A stretch of DNA of 64,000 bases from 2-12-FULL-35-23 sp965196985. Its GTDB lineage: Bacteria > Pseudomonadota > Gammaproteobacteria > UBA12402. Position numbers and translations under genes: made by a program. Position 1 is the stretch's first letter. Every line of letters begins with the position of its first letter. Below the pieces are notes generated by a model. It saw only the letters and a program-made list of their open reading frames with translations, ran no database searches and had not been told where the DNA came from. Positions 37,666 through 47,254 of the stretch are shown here, in pieces. The DNA lies in assembly GCA_965196985.1 (NCBI GenBank), contig CBDALO010000016.1, positions 1-64,000 on the forward strand, in the 5' to 3' direction.

Positions 37666-38435
37666 TCTCCATTTAGCTCTAATGCTAACTGCAAGCCCTG
37701 CAAAACTAAGTCAGCATTAATCTCATCAAACAGCGCTTGCTCCGAAAACAAGTGCGAAAAACCACCGGTAGCAATAACTCGAACCGGCTCATCAGCAAAT
37801 ACTTCAGCTTTAGATTGTGCCAACAGCTCTCTAATTGCACCAAGCTGCATATAATACAGTCCTGATTGCAAAGCGGCCTTAGTTGTATCACCTACTGCCT
37901 GACCAGGTGTAATTAACTCAACAGGAGAAAGTTTAGCCGTCTTAGCTTGCAGAGCTTCACTAGCTAAACGCATTCCTGGCAAGATAGTCCCGCCCAAGAA
38001 CTTCGCATCACGATTAATCGCACAAACTGTTGTAGCTGTGCCAATATCAGCTAATAATAAATTCTCATCCGGATAGTTCGCCACCACAGCTATTGCATTC
38101 GCAATCCGATCAGCACCCAACTCCAAAGGATTTTGATAACCAATAGTAAAGTTCAATCGTGCCTGCGCAGTTAAAAAGAACGGCTCAATAGCCAAGTATT
38201 TAATACACGCTGCTCGTAATGAATAGTCCAGACCAGGAACAACTGAACAAAATGCAATACGTTTTATCTGCACTGGATCAAAGCCATTCTCACGCAGCAC
38301 TGAACGTAAGAACAATCCATATTGATCAGAAGGGCCATTACTTAACGTCGCATGACGAAAACGCAACTCAATTAGTTGGCCATTTAACAGGCCGCCAAAG
38401 ATTGCCGAGTTACCAACGTCTAAACATAGATCCAT
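37662..38435 (-). CDS. coaX: type III pantothenate kinase
   Basis: 257-residue ASKHA-fold kinase for the first step of coenzyme A synthesis. It has the N-terminal LCLDVGNSAIFGG, LGADRIANAIA, the phosphate loop LLADIGTATTVCAI, GGTILPGMRLASEAL and a C-terminal ATGGFS. It is translationally coupled to coaBC by a 4-bp overlap, so the two CoA enzymes form one operon. Confidence 0.95.
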   Translation of the reverse strand: MDLCLDVGNSAIFGGLLNGQLIELRFRHATLSNGPSDQYGLFLRSVLRENGFDPVQIKRIAFCSVVPGLDYSLRAACIKYLAIEPFFLTAQARLNFTIGYQNPLELGADRIANAIAVVANYPDENLLLADIGTATTVCAINRDAKFLGGTILPGMRLASEALQAKTAKLSPVELITPGQAVGDTTKAALQSGLYYMQLGAIRELLAQSKAEVFADEPVRVIATGGFSHLFSEQALFDEINADLVLQGLQLALELNGE

Positions 38436-38486
38436 ATTCCACCTTTGTTATTAATCCCCCACTTCGCATCTGTAAAACTATCCCAC

Positions 38487-38632
38487 TTCTAATCAGCTTA
38501 GTACGGTAAGTCAGTCCCAAGCGTAGCGCGGGCCGACACTGAGCAAACAGAGCACTTCATGTTGGCCTTCGGTGGCGTAACACTCAGTGCTTTATTGAGT
38601 CAGCACCAATGCCACCTCAGGACCTGACCTAC
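38487..38632. repeat. intergenic repeat, type d (unit 1)
   Basis: About 146 bp beginning CTAATCAGCTTAGTACGGTA, with AGCGTAGCGCGGGCCGACAC, then TGTTGGCCTTCGGTGG, and ending in a complement of the start (GACCTGACCTAC). A second unit at 49101-49242 keeps the order and ends. The gap 38436-38750 contains only this and the type c repeat. Confidence 0.75.
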
Positions 38633-38674
38633 ACTTTTATCAAAACCTGCATCTTGCTCACTGCCACCTGACCA

Positions 38675-38713
38675 GCACGTCCCCTCCTTAGAATAAGGAG
38701 GGTCAGGGTGGAT
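38675..38713. repeat. intergenic repeat, type c (unit 1)
   Basis: Short dyad GTCCCCTCCTTAGAATAAGG followed by AGGGTCAGGGTGGATT. It recurs at 41097-41137 and 49434-49473. The stem CCTCCTTA/TAAGGAGG could form a hairpin just downstream of ribH. Confidence 0.7.
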
Positions 38714-38750
38714 TATAAAAATAATCAACTTCCTTTAACAAACCCACAAA

Positions 38751-39212
38751 CTAAACCTGCTCTAACACCGAGATCATCTCTAATGCCGCATCAGCCGCAT
38801 CACGACCTTTATAACCTTTTTTACCATTCACTCGATCTAAAGCTTGCTCAAGGTTCTCTGTGGTCAATACACCAAAAATCACCGGCACCCCTGAATCAAG
38901 GGCAATGCGTTGACAACCCAAACTAGCTTGTCCACAAACACACTCATGGTGCGAAGTCTCACCACGAATCACACAGCCCAAAGCAATCACTGCTTTAAAC
39001 TGCTCCGTTGCAACCAAACGTTGTGTAACAATAGGTATTTCAATCGCCCCTGGCACATGCACAACAGTAATATTATCAGGATTAATTTCCAACTCTTTTA
39101 GACGCTCCAAAGTTTCTTGCTGTAACAAATCAGTCACCTCAGTATTAAATCGACTAACGACTACAGCAATTTTAACTTCATTATTAAGCTCTTTTGCTTC
39201 AATTAACTTCAT
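38751..39212 (-). CDS. ribH: 6,7-dimethyl-8-ribityllumazine synthase
   Basis: 153 residues. It condenses the RibBA product 3,4-dihydroxy-2-butanone 4-phosphate with the pyrimidine intermediate. Motifs: VVVSRFN, VPGAIEIPIV, and LGCVIRGETSHHECVCGQAS containing the catalytic His, with the common D-Y-V replaced by E-C-V. The ATG overlaps the ribBA stop (ATGA) and follows GGGGAG. It is the last gene of the riboswitch-led operon. Confidence 0.95.
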   Translation of the reverse strand: MKLIEAKELNNEVKIAVVVSRFNTEVTDLLQQETLERLKELEINPDNITVVHVPGAIEIPIVTQRLVATEQFKAVIALGCVIRGETSHHECVCGQASLGCQRIALDSGVPVIFGVLTTENLEQALDRVNGKKGYKGRDAADAALEMISVLEQV

Positions 39213-40420
39213 ACCTCTCCCCTTAGTAAGTGCCCTAATTTATCTCGCTTAGTCATTAAGTAGGCCTTATTCTCTGGAACAGGCACCGTTTCCAATGGTT
39301 CACGAATAACGCTCAACCCACAGCGACTAAGACCCGTTATTTTAAGCGGATTATTGGTCAAGAGGCGAATGCTTTTTAACCCCAAATAGCGCAAAATCTG
39401 CGCGCCAATGGCATACTCGCGCAAATCATCAGCAAAACCTAACTGATGGTTTGCCTCTACCGTATCAAAGCCCTGCTCTTGTAATGCATAAGCTTTGATC
39501 TTATTGGCCAAACCAATCCCTCGCCCTTCTTGTGCCATATAAAGCAATACACCACCTTCTTGGTGAATTTTAGCCAGAGCAATTCGTAGCTGATTACCAC
39601 AGTCACAACGCAATGAACCAAACACATCACCTGTCAGACATTCCGAATGCAACCGAACCAAGGTCTGCTTTTCTACATCAAGCTCACCAGCAATAATCGC
39701 CACATGCTCTTGCCCACTGAGCTTTTCTCTAAAAACCAACAAATCAAATACCCCAATGCCTGCCACTGGCAACTGCGCTCTGGCAACTTCATCAATCAAG
39801 CACTCGTGACGCCAACGATAAGTTTGCAAATCAGCGATTGAGATTATTTTTAATTCATGTTGTTTGGCGAACTGTTGCAACTGCGGCAAACGCGCCATAC
39901 TGCCATCTTTGTTCATAACTTCACAAATTACTGCTGCAGGGTTAAGCCCTGCCAAACGCGCCAAATCAACACTAGCCTCCGTATGTCCAGCCCGCCCCAA
40001 CACGCCATGTTGATGCGCACGCAATGGAAAAACATGCCCAGGCATTACCACATCAATCGGCTCTGCGTCAGGATTACTGGCCACAGCTATGGTTCTAGCG
40101 CGATCGGCAGCAGAAATCCCAGTGGTCACACCAGTAGCAGCTTCAATTGATACAGTAAAAGGCGTATGAAATGGGGAGTGGTTCGCTTGCGTCATCATTG
40201 GCAACTGTAGTCGCCCCACTTGCTCACCTGTTAAGGCCAAACAAATCAAACCACAAGCCTGATGCGCCATAAAATTAATTGCCTGTGCATCAGCAAACTG
40301 TGCTGCCATAATCAGGTCGCCTTCATTTTCACGATCCTCATCATCAACCACCACTACCATTTTACCTTGCTGAAGGTCTTGCAAGGCTGTTTCGATACTC
40401 GCTAATTTAGTCTTACTCAT
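39209..40420 (-). CDS. ribBA: bifunctional 3,4-dihydroxy-2-butanone 4-phosphate synthase / GTP cyclohydrolase II
   Basis: About 403 residues. The N-terminal RibB domain has VVVDDEDRENEGDL, GRAGHTEASVDLARLAG. The C-terminal RibA domain has VRLHSECLTGDVFGSLRCDCGNQL (zinc Cys residues) and YMAQEGRGIGLANK. The chosen ATG (40420) overlaps the ribE end and follows GGAGGG; the GTG one codon upstream is less likely. It supplies both starting compounds of riboflavin synthesis. Confidence 0.95.
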   Translation of the reverse strand: MSKTKLASIETALQDLQQGKMVVVVDDEDRENEGDLIMAAQFADAQAINFMAHQACGLICLALTGEQVGRLQLPMMTQANHSPFHTPFTVSIEAATGVTTGISAADRARTIAVASNPDAEPIDVVMPGHVFPLRAHQHGVLGRAGHTEASVDLARLAGLNPAAVICEVMNKDGSMARLPQLQQFAKQHELKIISIADLQTYRWRHECLIDEVARAQLPVAGIGVFDLLVFREKLSGQEHVAIIAGELDVEKQTLVRLHSECLTGDVFGSLRCDCGNQLRIALAKIHQEGGVLLYMAQEGRGIGLANKIKAYALQEQGFDTVEANHQLGFADDLREYAIGAQILRYLGLKSIRLLTNNPLKITGLSRCGLSVIREPLETVPVPENKAYLMTKRDKLGHLLRGEV

Positions 40421-41009
40421 CACGGCCCTCCAAATAGTTCACTACGTATTTACCTAACATATCAACTTCAAGATTAACGACAGAGCCAATTTGATACTCA
40501 GCAGCAGTTGTTATCTCTCGCGTGTGTGGAATTAAAGTTAAAGTAAAATAATCTTTGGCCGCCTCAATAACCGTTAAACTCATTCCATCAACCGCAATAA
40601 ACCCTTTAGGCACAACATAGATAGCTAAACTCTTTGGCAAACTAATTTTCAATAACCAAGCATCACCTTCAGTCTGTAAAGACTCAATCTCGCCTACTGC
40701 GTCTACATGCCCCTGCACAAAGTGCCCACCAATTCGCTGTGAAGCCGTAATAGAACGCTCTAAATTAACCTGACTATCTACGACTAAATACCCCAGATTA
40801 GTTTTACGCTGAGTCTCTGGCACAATTTCAATTTCAAACCAACTCTCATTAAACGCTACTACTGTTAAGCAAACGCCATTAACAGCGATACTGTCACCTT
40901 GCTTGACATCATTCAATAATCCTGGCGCTTCGATACGATAACGCCATACTTGATTTGCTTCAGTGATTGCAGTCACTGTACCCGTCATCTCAACAATACC
41001 TGAAAACAT
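40413..41009 (-). CDS. ribE: riboflavin synthase alpha chain
   Basis: 198 residues with the two internally repeated lumazine-binding domains: MFSGIVEMTGTV with GDSIAVNGVCLTV, then GGHFVQGHVDAVG with GFIAVDGMSLTV. It dismutates two lumazine molecules to riboflavin. The ATG follows AGGAGGAG. It is the first gene after the FMN riboswitch. ribD, often the first gene of such operons, is absent and must lie elsewhere. Confidence 0.95.
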   Translation of the reverse strand: MFSGIVEMTGTVTAITEANQVWRYRIEAPGLLNDVKQGDSIAVNGVCLTVVAFNESWFEIEIVPETQRKTNLGYLVVDSQVNLERSITASQRIGGHFVQGHVDAVGEIESLQTEGDAWLLKISLPKSLAIYVVPKGFIAVDGMSLTVIEAAKDYFTLTLIPHTREITTAAEYQIGSVVNLEVDMLGKYVVNYLEGRDE

Positions 41010-41096
41010 AGCTCCTCCTAGTAACTTACCGCCCTTAAATCCTCCGCTCGCTTCGCGAGCCGCCCGCTGTCGCCTCTGCTTACTGTTTCCTGAGCA

Positions 41097-41137
41097 GCAC
41101 GTCCCCTCCTTAGTATAAGGAGGGTCAGGGTGGATTT
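41097..41137. repeat. intergenic repeat, type c (unit 2)
   Basis: Same dyad as at 38675, here with TTAGTATAAGG in the loop. It lies in the leader between the riboswitch and ribE. The same gap also holds CTCCGCTCGCTTCGCGAGCC, a small palindrome that has a counterpart at 49508. Confidence 0.7.
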
Positions 41138-41298
41138 ATAAATCAATCAACTTCCTGAGCAACAAAGCCTCCGCTCGCCAAAGCATCAAAAAAACAATCA
41201 GGAAAATAATAGGAAACGCACAACAACACGGTGCGTAAAAGATGAAAACAAGCAATGCAACCCTCGGTCTACCTATAACAATAGACCAGAGCCAACAT

Positions 41299-41485
41299 GC
41301 TCACACTCTCTCCCATCCGGACTTAACCTTAACCAAACCAAAGTTTGGTCAAGCTTTACCGTCGGCTCTGGAATCACACCAGATCTGCTGACCTTTTCAC
41401 AATGAAAAGCGCTCGCGGGCTTATGTCAAATGACACACACCGCCGGTGAGGAATCACACCTCGCCCTGAAAGTACGCCGAGAGTT
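41299..41485 (-). ncRNA. FMN riboswitch (RFN element) upstream of ribE
   Basis: Read on the - strand, the conserved RFN blocks occur in order: AGGGCGAGGTGTGATTCCTC with ACCGGCGGT, AGCCCGCGAGCGC, GGTCAGCAGATCTGGTGTGA with TTCCAGAGCCGACGGTAAAG, and AGTCCGGATGGGAGAG. This senses flavin mononucleotide and shuts off the rib operon. Downstream, ACGCAC/GTGCGT near 41217-41237 could be part of an expression platform, but about 290 bp of leader separate the riboswitch from ribE. Confidence 0.95.
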
Positions 41486-41536
41486 ATAACGCAGAACAAG
41501 CACTACTGTCAAATGGATTTGGGTTTACTTTTAAGC

Positions 41537-41986
41537 TTACCGAAAGGTACGACGTGCAGCTTCCCTGTCTAATGTAGCTACTGCAGCCCCTCTTCCAGCA
41601 TGAGCAAATAGCCCTTGCTGCCTTAATGAAGCAGCCTGTAACGCTGTTGATCGCTCCTGGGGTGAATCTGCCACAATCAAGGAACCAAGACCAACCTCAC
41701 ATGAAACCAGTTGCAAACTAGACATAGCCTGAGCAACCCGATCAGGATTCTCATAAGATCCAGGCTCTGTAGTTAATCGCTTAAAACAATCTGTATAAGC
41801 TTGCTTAAATGCATCTAGCTCAGACGCCACAACAACACTATTTTGTTTAATCAAACACATTGCACTAGCTAGATCTAACCCATACTCACTAGCAATTGCT
41901 GTCAAGCGTTCACTTATATCTGACAGATTGCCTTGCGCTTCTCCAAATACAGCTGCCCATCTCAGCAACAGTGTTTTTATCTCCAT
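41537..41986 (-). pseudogene. giant helical protein gene 1, C-terminal segment (or small separate gene)
   Basis: 149 codons from an ATG six bases after the TAA at 41993. It is in the same frame as the upstream coding segment and has no ribosome binding site, so it is probably the C-terminal part of gene 1 cut off by a nonsense codon. It is helix-rich (LLLRWAAVFGEAQGNLSDISERLTAI). The end, SPQERSTALQAASLRQQGLFAHAGRG...REAARRTFR, resembles the end of gene 2 (RNRSTLFPSADRDVDGARVANRPRLWR): a basic tail closing in Arg-x-aromatic/Leu-Arg. No known domain recognised. Confidence 0.6.
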
Positions 41987-41992
41987 TATTTT

Positions 41993-42312
41993 TTAATAAC
42001 GCTGTCGAAACTCCGGCGTAAAAGCCCTAGCAGCAATTGTTTGAAAAGCTGCGATAACATTCAGTGCGCCTAGATCAAGCAACACATTAAAGCGCTGACT
42101 CCATATTGCTTTCTTACCCTCATCGAGATTAACAAATGCACTAGAAAATCTCTGAAGGTTAAAGCTACCCGCCAGAAAAAGCGAACCCACCTGCTGCGCA
42201 GAATAACCATTCTCACGTGATAAACTAATAAAATAATCTGTCCGCACTGCCAGACTATATTCAGCCCACTCACCAAACTCAGCTTGCACTCTTTCATTCG
42301 AGCTATCACGTT
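41993..42312 (-). pseudogene. giant helical protein gene 1, fragment downstream of IS5
   Basis: Encodes VQAEFGEWAEYSLAVRTDYF...NVIAAFQTIAARAFTPEFRQRY then TAA. It joins in frame, through the TSD GTT, to 43273-43555. The last part resembles gene 3 (IDAFEMIAARGASPERQELQAHY), which supports common descent. Confidence 0.75.
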
Positions 42313-43272
42313 AGACCTTCTGCGAAACTAAATACTGGGCGAGCTTATGCTCGTTTGTAGTTTTAGAATCCGGCTTGAAGATTGAGAATCCCAGCAATAA
42401 TATTAAATCTCATATTGTGTTTTCTGCGAAAATTCCTATACACCTCCCCAAGAATGCGGAATTTTTTAAATTTTGAGAATTGATGTTCAACCCTAATACG
42501 GGTCTTGCTGTGATTACGGTTATCCTCTTTTTGTTGAGTAGTTAATTTGCCGCCTTTGGGCTTTTTATGAGGTAAGTTAACCAAGGGGTCAGTATGTTGA
42601 ATTCCTTGGTATCCTAGATCAGCATATTTTTCTGCTGGTGGCAGTGGGCTGCCACGTTGTCGGATCTTAATATCATGAACCCTCCCAGGCATTGTTTGAG
42701 AGACGTTGATTATTTTTCCGGATGTACTCATTGCTATCTCCACCTTTTGAGTATGTCTTTTCTTTTTACCAGAATAATAATCTTTACGTGGCTTCTTCTT
42801 TTTGGGGCGCTGAATAGGCTGCTCCGTTACATCCATTAATATAGCGCAAACCGCATCTTCTGTTAGGGTTCTGTCTTTTTTAATATGAATATGCTTGGCC
42901 ACTAAGGGTTCTAAGCGTTTAAATAAGCGGCAGACATTACTGTCATCCAAACCAACAAAGTAACCTAAGAATTCATGTGTTACATAAGTGCGATAGTACA
43001 TCATGAGAAGCAAAAGGCGATCATGGTGCGTGGTGAGTTTCGGGCGCCTTCCCAGCTTACTAAACTCATCATCAAGTGATGACTTCACTTGTTGGTGTAT
43101 CGTTTCAAAATCATCAAGGGTCAAACCAGTTAACTTTTTAAAAATACGCGGGCGGTTACTGAGTTGCTGATAGCTTAATAGCATATGCCTTTCCATGAAT
43201 GATTATTAATCAGGCAATTATAAGCAAATTTTAGCTAGTTTCTAGAACTGCCCTTAGTTACGCAGAAGGTCT
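42313..43272 (-). mobile_element. IS5-family IS copy 1 (960 bp)
   Basis: Inverted ends AGACCTTCTGCG and CGCAGAAGGTCT with the 3-bp TSD GTT (42310-42312 and 43273-43275). A second 960-bp copy lies at 62456-63415. A 3-bp duplication fits the IS427/ISL2-like subgroups. Confidence 0.95.
42363..43196 (-). CDS. IS5-family transposase
   Basis: 277 residues, single frame. It has an N-terminal HTH (LTGLTLDDFETIHQQV), then a DDE_Tnp_4-like core with ILMDVTEQPIQRPKKKKPRK, ADLGYQGIQHTDPLVNLPHK and RIRVEHQFSKFKKFRILGEVYRNFR (Asp, Asp, Glu). One residue differs from copy 2 (Thr for Ile before RIRVEH). Confidence 0.93.
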   Translation of the reverse strand: MERHMLLSYQQLSNRPRIFKKLTGLTLDDFETIHQQVKSSLDDEFSKLGRRPKLTTHHDRLLLLMMYYRTYVTHEFLGYFVGLDDSNVCRLFKRLEPLVAKHIHIKKDRTLTEDAVCAILMDVTEQPIQRPKKKKPRKDYYSGKKKRHTQKVEIAMSTSGKIINVSQTMPGRVHDIKIRQRGSPLPPAEKYADLGYQGIQHTDPLVNLPHKKPKGGKLTTQQKEDNRNHSKTRIRVEHQFSKFKKFRILGEVYRNFRRKHNMRFNIIAGILNLQAGF

Positions 43273-43555
43273 GTTCTTGCAAACCAAGCTGAAGCGCTCT
43301 CGATAAACGAATTAGAGCATTCCCCGCTGCACTTCCTTTCTGCTCATCAGTCAGCTGATTTAAAATATCCGTTAGCTTTTGCTGTAAAATGGCAATACGC
43401 GACTCATCCAGCCAATGAACCATAGCCGCAAACTCATCTGGTGAAAAACTCGCTAAGGCTGTTGCTAGCACAATACCCTTAAGCTCTTTGCCCGATGCTA
43501 ACTCTTCCACAGCTATATCAAGCGAGCGAGAAGCTTTCTCATAAGCTCCTTCAAG
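43273..43555 (-). pseudogene. giant helical protein gene 1, fragment between IS5 and IS91
   Basis: About 94 codons: EGAYEKASRSLDIAVEELASG...NALIRLSRALQLGLQE. It is open from end to end and in frame with both neighbours once the insertions are removed (IS91 junction CAAG, IS5 TSD GTT). The apparent Met within it is not a real start. Confidence 0.75.
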
Positions 43556-45136
43556 TCAGGCCGGCTTCGCCGGCAACTTTCTAAGCCTCTAAGAGTTTAG
43601 TCTTTACAAAGCCACGAGTATTATTAAGTCTCAAACTAGTCAAGCCTGCCCATGGAATAATAACGAATAAAAATAACACACCTGCTATAGAAATTGCTTC
43701 AGGTAGCTGAGCAATAACTCACCTACTATACGCGCTTCTCATTTTACTCTAAGAATAATGAAACGCTTTAGTATCAAACAAATCTTGGTAACCAATCAGA
43801 ACTGGTGGAACTTTCACACCAAGTACAAAGATAAAATCAGAGAAGCTATTGTCATTGGCATTGTTAAGCTGCTTAGCTGCAAACATCTTATGCGTGGCCA
43901 TAAAGAGTATCATTGCAGTAATCCAAACTGTTCACACGTCAAATACATCCGCCATACCTGCAAAGCTAAAAGCTGTTCATCGTGTGGTAAAAAAGCCACA
44001 GAAGTATGGATACAACAACAAATGGCAATCTTACCCAACACTGCATGGCAACACATCACATTCACCATGCCCTCTACTCTTTGGGACTGCTTTTGGACAA
44101 ACAGAGAGCTTCTTAATTTACTCCCACCATTAGCAGCAAAGGTGTTACTCAAGCTTGCTAAAAACAAGAGGGTTAAACCCGGTGTATTTATCGCGCTTCA
44201 CACCTTTGGCAGAGATCTAAAGCGCAATGTGCATCTTCATGCGTCAATCACTCTGGGTGGTATCAACAAAGAGTTAACACAATGGAAAAGCCTCTACTTC
44301 CATCAACCTACACTAATGTCCATGTGGCGTTATGAGGTCATTAACCTTTTTAGAAACCACCACCAGGACAAAGGGCTTATTCTGCCAAATCAGTTAGCCT
44401 CTACACTGAACCACACTTTCAACTTTAATCAACTGCTTGATCAGCTTTACCAAAAACGATGGGTAGTACATTGCGCAAAGCCCTCAAAGAATCACAAACA
44501 AAACGTTAAATACTTAGGTCGATACACCAAACGTCCTCCTATTGCTGAGTCAAAAATTAAAAACTTTGATGGGAGCAGCCTCAGTTTTAATTATCTTGAT
44601 CACGTCTCTAAAACCTACAAGCAATTTAAATTAACCGCGGAAGAGTTTATTGCTCGATTTATTCAACACATTCCTGATGTTGGCTTTCGTATGGTGCGTT
44701 ATTATGGGTTTCTTGCTAACCGGGTGCGAGGTGAGATGCTACCCAAAGTCAGACTCCTATTAGGTGAAACTGATCCAAACACACCCCAGGTCAATTACCG
44801 CACCTTAATGCAAAATAATTTTAACATTGACCCCTATGAATGTGTTCTATGCGGTAGCCAAATGTTTTTAGCTAACTGCTGGTATAGACAACCTAACCGT
44901 TACAAATTGCTATCAAAGCATCGTGAACTCGCCTTACTGAAAAAAATCTAATAACTTCCTAGGGGGGGGGTAGTCCGTCCAAAACAACAAATAACAGCTA
45001 GTTTTGGCTATTGTTTGTCATAACTAACCCTGCCCCACCACTAAATCGATTTTATAAAAAATACCTGTGCCAAAATTACTCATTTTAATTGGTGGTATTT
45101 TTACCAATTGACACATTGAAATTCCTTAATATCAAG
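43556..45136 (+). mobile_element. IS91-family IS copy 2
   Basis: About 1,581 bp, three bases longer than copy 1 because of a longer G run near 44964. It is flanked by CAAG on both sides (43552-43555 and 45133-45136). Rejoining at a single CAAG restores the host frame. Confidence 0.9.
43758..44951 (+). CDS. IS91-family transposase
   Basis: 397 residues, intact. Same motifs as copy 1 (HLHASIT, YLGRYTKRPP, N-terminal Cys clusters). Confidence 0.92.
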   Translation: MKRFSIKQILVTNQNWWNFHTKYKDKIREAIVIGIVKLLSCKHLMRGHKEYHCSNPNCSHVKYIRHTCKAKSCSSCGKKATEVWIQQQMAILPNTAWQHITFTMPSTLWDCFWTNRELLNLLPPLAAKVLLKLAKNKRVKPGVFIALHTFGRDLKRNVHLHASITLGGINKELTQWKSLYFHQPTLMSMWRYEVINLFRNHHQDKGLILPNQLASTLNHTFNFNQLLDQLYQKRWVVHCAKPSKNHKQNVKYLGRYTKRPPIAESKIKNFDGSSLSFNYLDHVSKTYKQFKLTAEEFIARFIQHIPDVGFRMVRYYGFLANRVRGEMLPKVRLLLGETDPNTPQVNYRTLMQNNFNIDPYECVLCGSQMFLANCWYRQPNRYKLLSKHRELALLKKI

Positions 45137-47254
45137 CAAACCAAACTGAGCAGCCAGCGCTGATCTAGCTTGAGGGTCATCACAATAAACTAACAAAGTT
45201 GCTTTGTTCGTTGCTCTTAACTTGAGACCATCACCATCCTGACAAACCATCTGATCAGGCAAAGCCGCAAGTATCTCTCGCAAGCTGTTTAAATCAAAAC
45301 CTTCTTGTGCCACCGCCACCCTAATTAATGCTTCAATTCTCTGTTCGGCTAACTGATATTGATCAGCCATGACAACAACCTGGTCTTCCGCGACATCCAA
45401 CTGTTCTTTTACCGCCTGCTCAGGCTGCCAGCTTTGCAATAATTCAGCCAATTGTTCAATTTCAAAATCAAAACCATCATCTATATCAAAATCACCTTTC
45501 TTGATACTTACCACCAAGTCATCCAGAAAAGCCAAGCTTCGTTGCACCTTATAAAATCCACTCTGTGTTATCGCCCGACTTAACTCTAAACAACATCTAG
45601 CTTCCTCAACACGCCTACTGATAGCAGCAATTGAATCACGCCCTTCTCTATTAATCCGCCGTGAATAAGAGGTCGAAAAAAGGTTTGAAAGCCAATACCT
45701 CACGCTATGCTTTTTATCCTCAAGCGCTTGCTCGGCTTCATCAAGTTCACGCTGATACTGTTGAAGACCTTGCTCTGAATGACCAAAGAAATCAGGTGAA
45801 GAAAGCTTAGCCACAAATTCTCTCAACTCACCCAGCGCATCATTTGCTTCAAATCGAGCGTTAATTTTAATAAAATTATTCGCAGCTTCAATAACAGCAA
45901 GCAAGCGCTCTTTATTACCACCCAACAAAGCTAGCAACTGCTGAACTCCAGCATCAGCTTGGCAAGTAAATTCAAACAGCCTCGCTAGCATTTTCTGAAA
46001 CTGAATAATGTCTAATTCCTCACTAGTGGACAACAATGCTGGATTACTTAAGTGATCAATTAAGAAATTAGCAAACTCTATCGCTGCAATCTCTTTTTTA
46101 GAGCAAGTTACGGCAAAAAAAGGATTGGCTACACAGACTGGCGACAAACGTAAGGCGATTGGCGACCAGGTTCTCACAGCAAATCCAAAACCAGTCTTCA
46201 CCTGCACTGACAAAGGCTGTCTAACTAACGATTCCAAACGTATTGCCACCGCAGTTTTCGTTGCACTATCTTGATCCGGATTAACCCCCAAACCTGCAAG
46301 ACAAGCCTCTAAACTTTCACCACCACCAGCCTCAACGGCAAACTGCTCTAATCGTTCTTGCCTTAAGAAATCAAAGCACGCATCAAGAATTTCATCACGC
46401 TGCATCTCACGGCCATAAGCCACTACGACAAGGTCATATAGCGGTTTAATCTGAACACCTGCTTGACAGACGTAATGTTCAACTCGCTCAGCAAAAAAAT
46501 CTTGTAATTGCGAACGCCTTGCTTGATCAGTAAGCTCAAGGATATTACGATGAACAAACTCAAAGGCTTTTAACAACTCTAACTTATTTCTTTGATTGCA
46601 CTCTAAACCTTCATAATGAACACGTAAGCTATCCATACAAAGCTTTAACTGCCGTTCACTACCATAGGTAGCAGTCAATTTAACTAAACGCTTAAATTCA
46701 TTTAAATCAAAGTTCGTCGCCAAACTAACAACTCGATGGATCAACCACTCTTGTAAAAACCTGTTAGAACGAGTAGAAGTTAACTCAAAAAACCCATCAG
46801 CGTATTGCTTAAGCTCTTCTGGCACTGAGCTTTCCCAACGTTTAGTCAGCAAAGCTAACAAACGCTCTTCATTGCGTTGTTGATCATCATCTAGCTTTAA
46901 CAACAACCAATAAGCGTACGGTTTAAATACTATTTTACTCAGGTCCATATCAACTTGTTGACCAAGCCAATCATAAAGACCTTGCCTACATTGCGTTTGC
47001 TCTTCGATATTTAAAGTTGCCAAAATCTTCTCGACCACCTGAGTAAGTATTTCAATTTCAGCATGAGAATTAGCAGCCCCATCAACCCCATCAAAAACGT
47101 CAGACTCATCAGGAATATCAATACTAATTCCAGCCTCTTCTTCTACAAGGAAACGACTAATGCCTTGCCGTAGAATCTCTGCTAACTTATTAGCTAGCAA
47201 CTGATTAAGTTTATTAGCAAACTGATGCGAGCCAGGCAAGCTCGCTTTAAGGCT
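45137..47254 (-). pseudogene. giant helical protein gene 1, large central fragment
   Basis: About 706 codons, almost entirely predicted helix by eye, with acidic and Gln/Leu-rich stretches (LQQYQRELDEAEQALEDKKH, EEARCCLELSRAI). It has no transmembrane segment and no signal peptide, so it is cytoplasmic or an effector. It is in the same frame as the preceding segment, separated only by TGA at 47255-47257. A TTG at 47239 could start a separate protein, but lacks a clear ribosome binding site. No family recognised. Confidence 0.7.
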
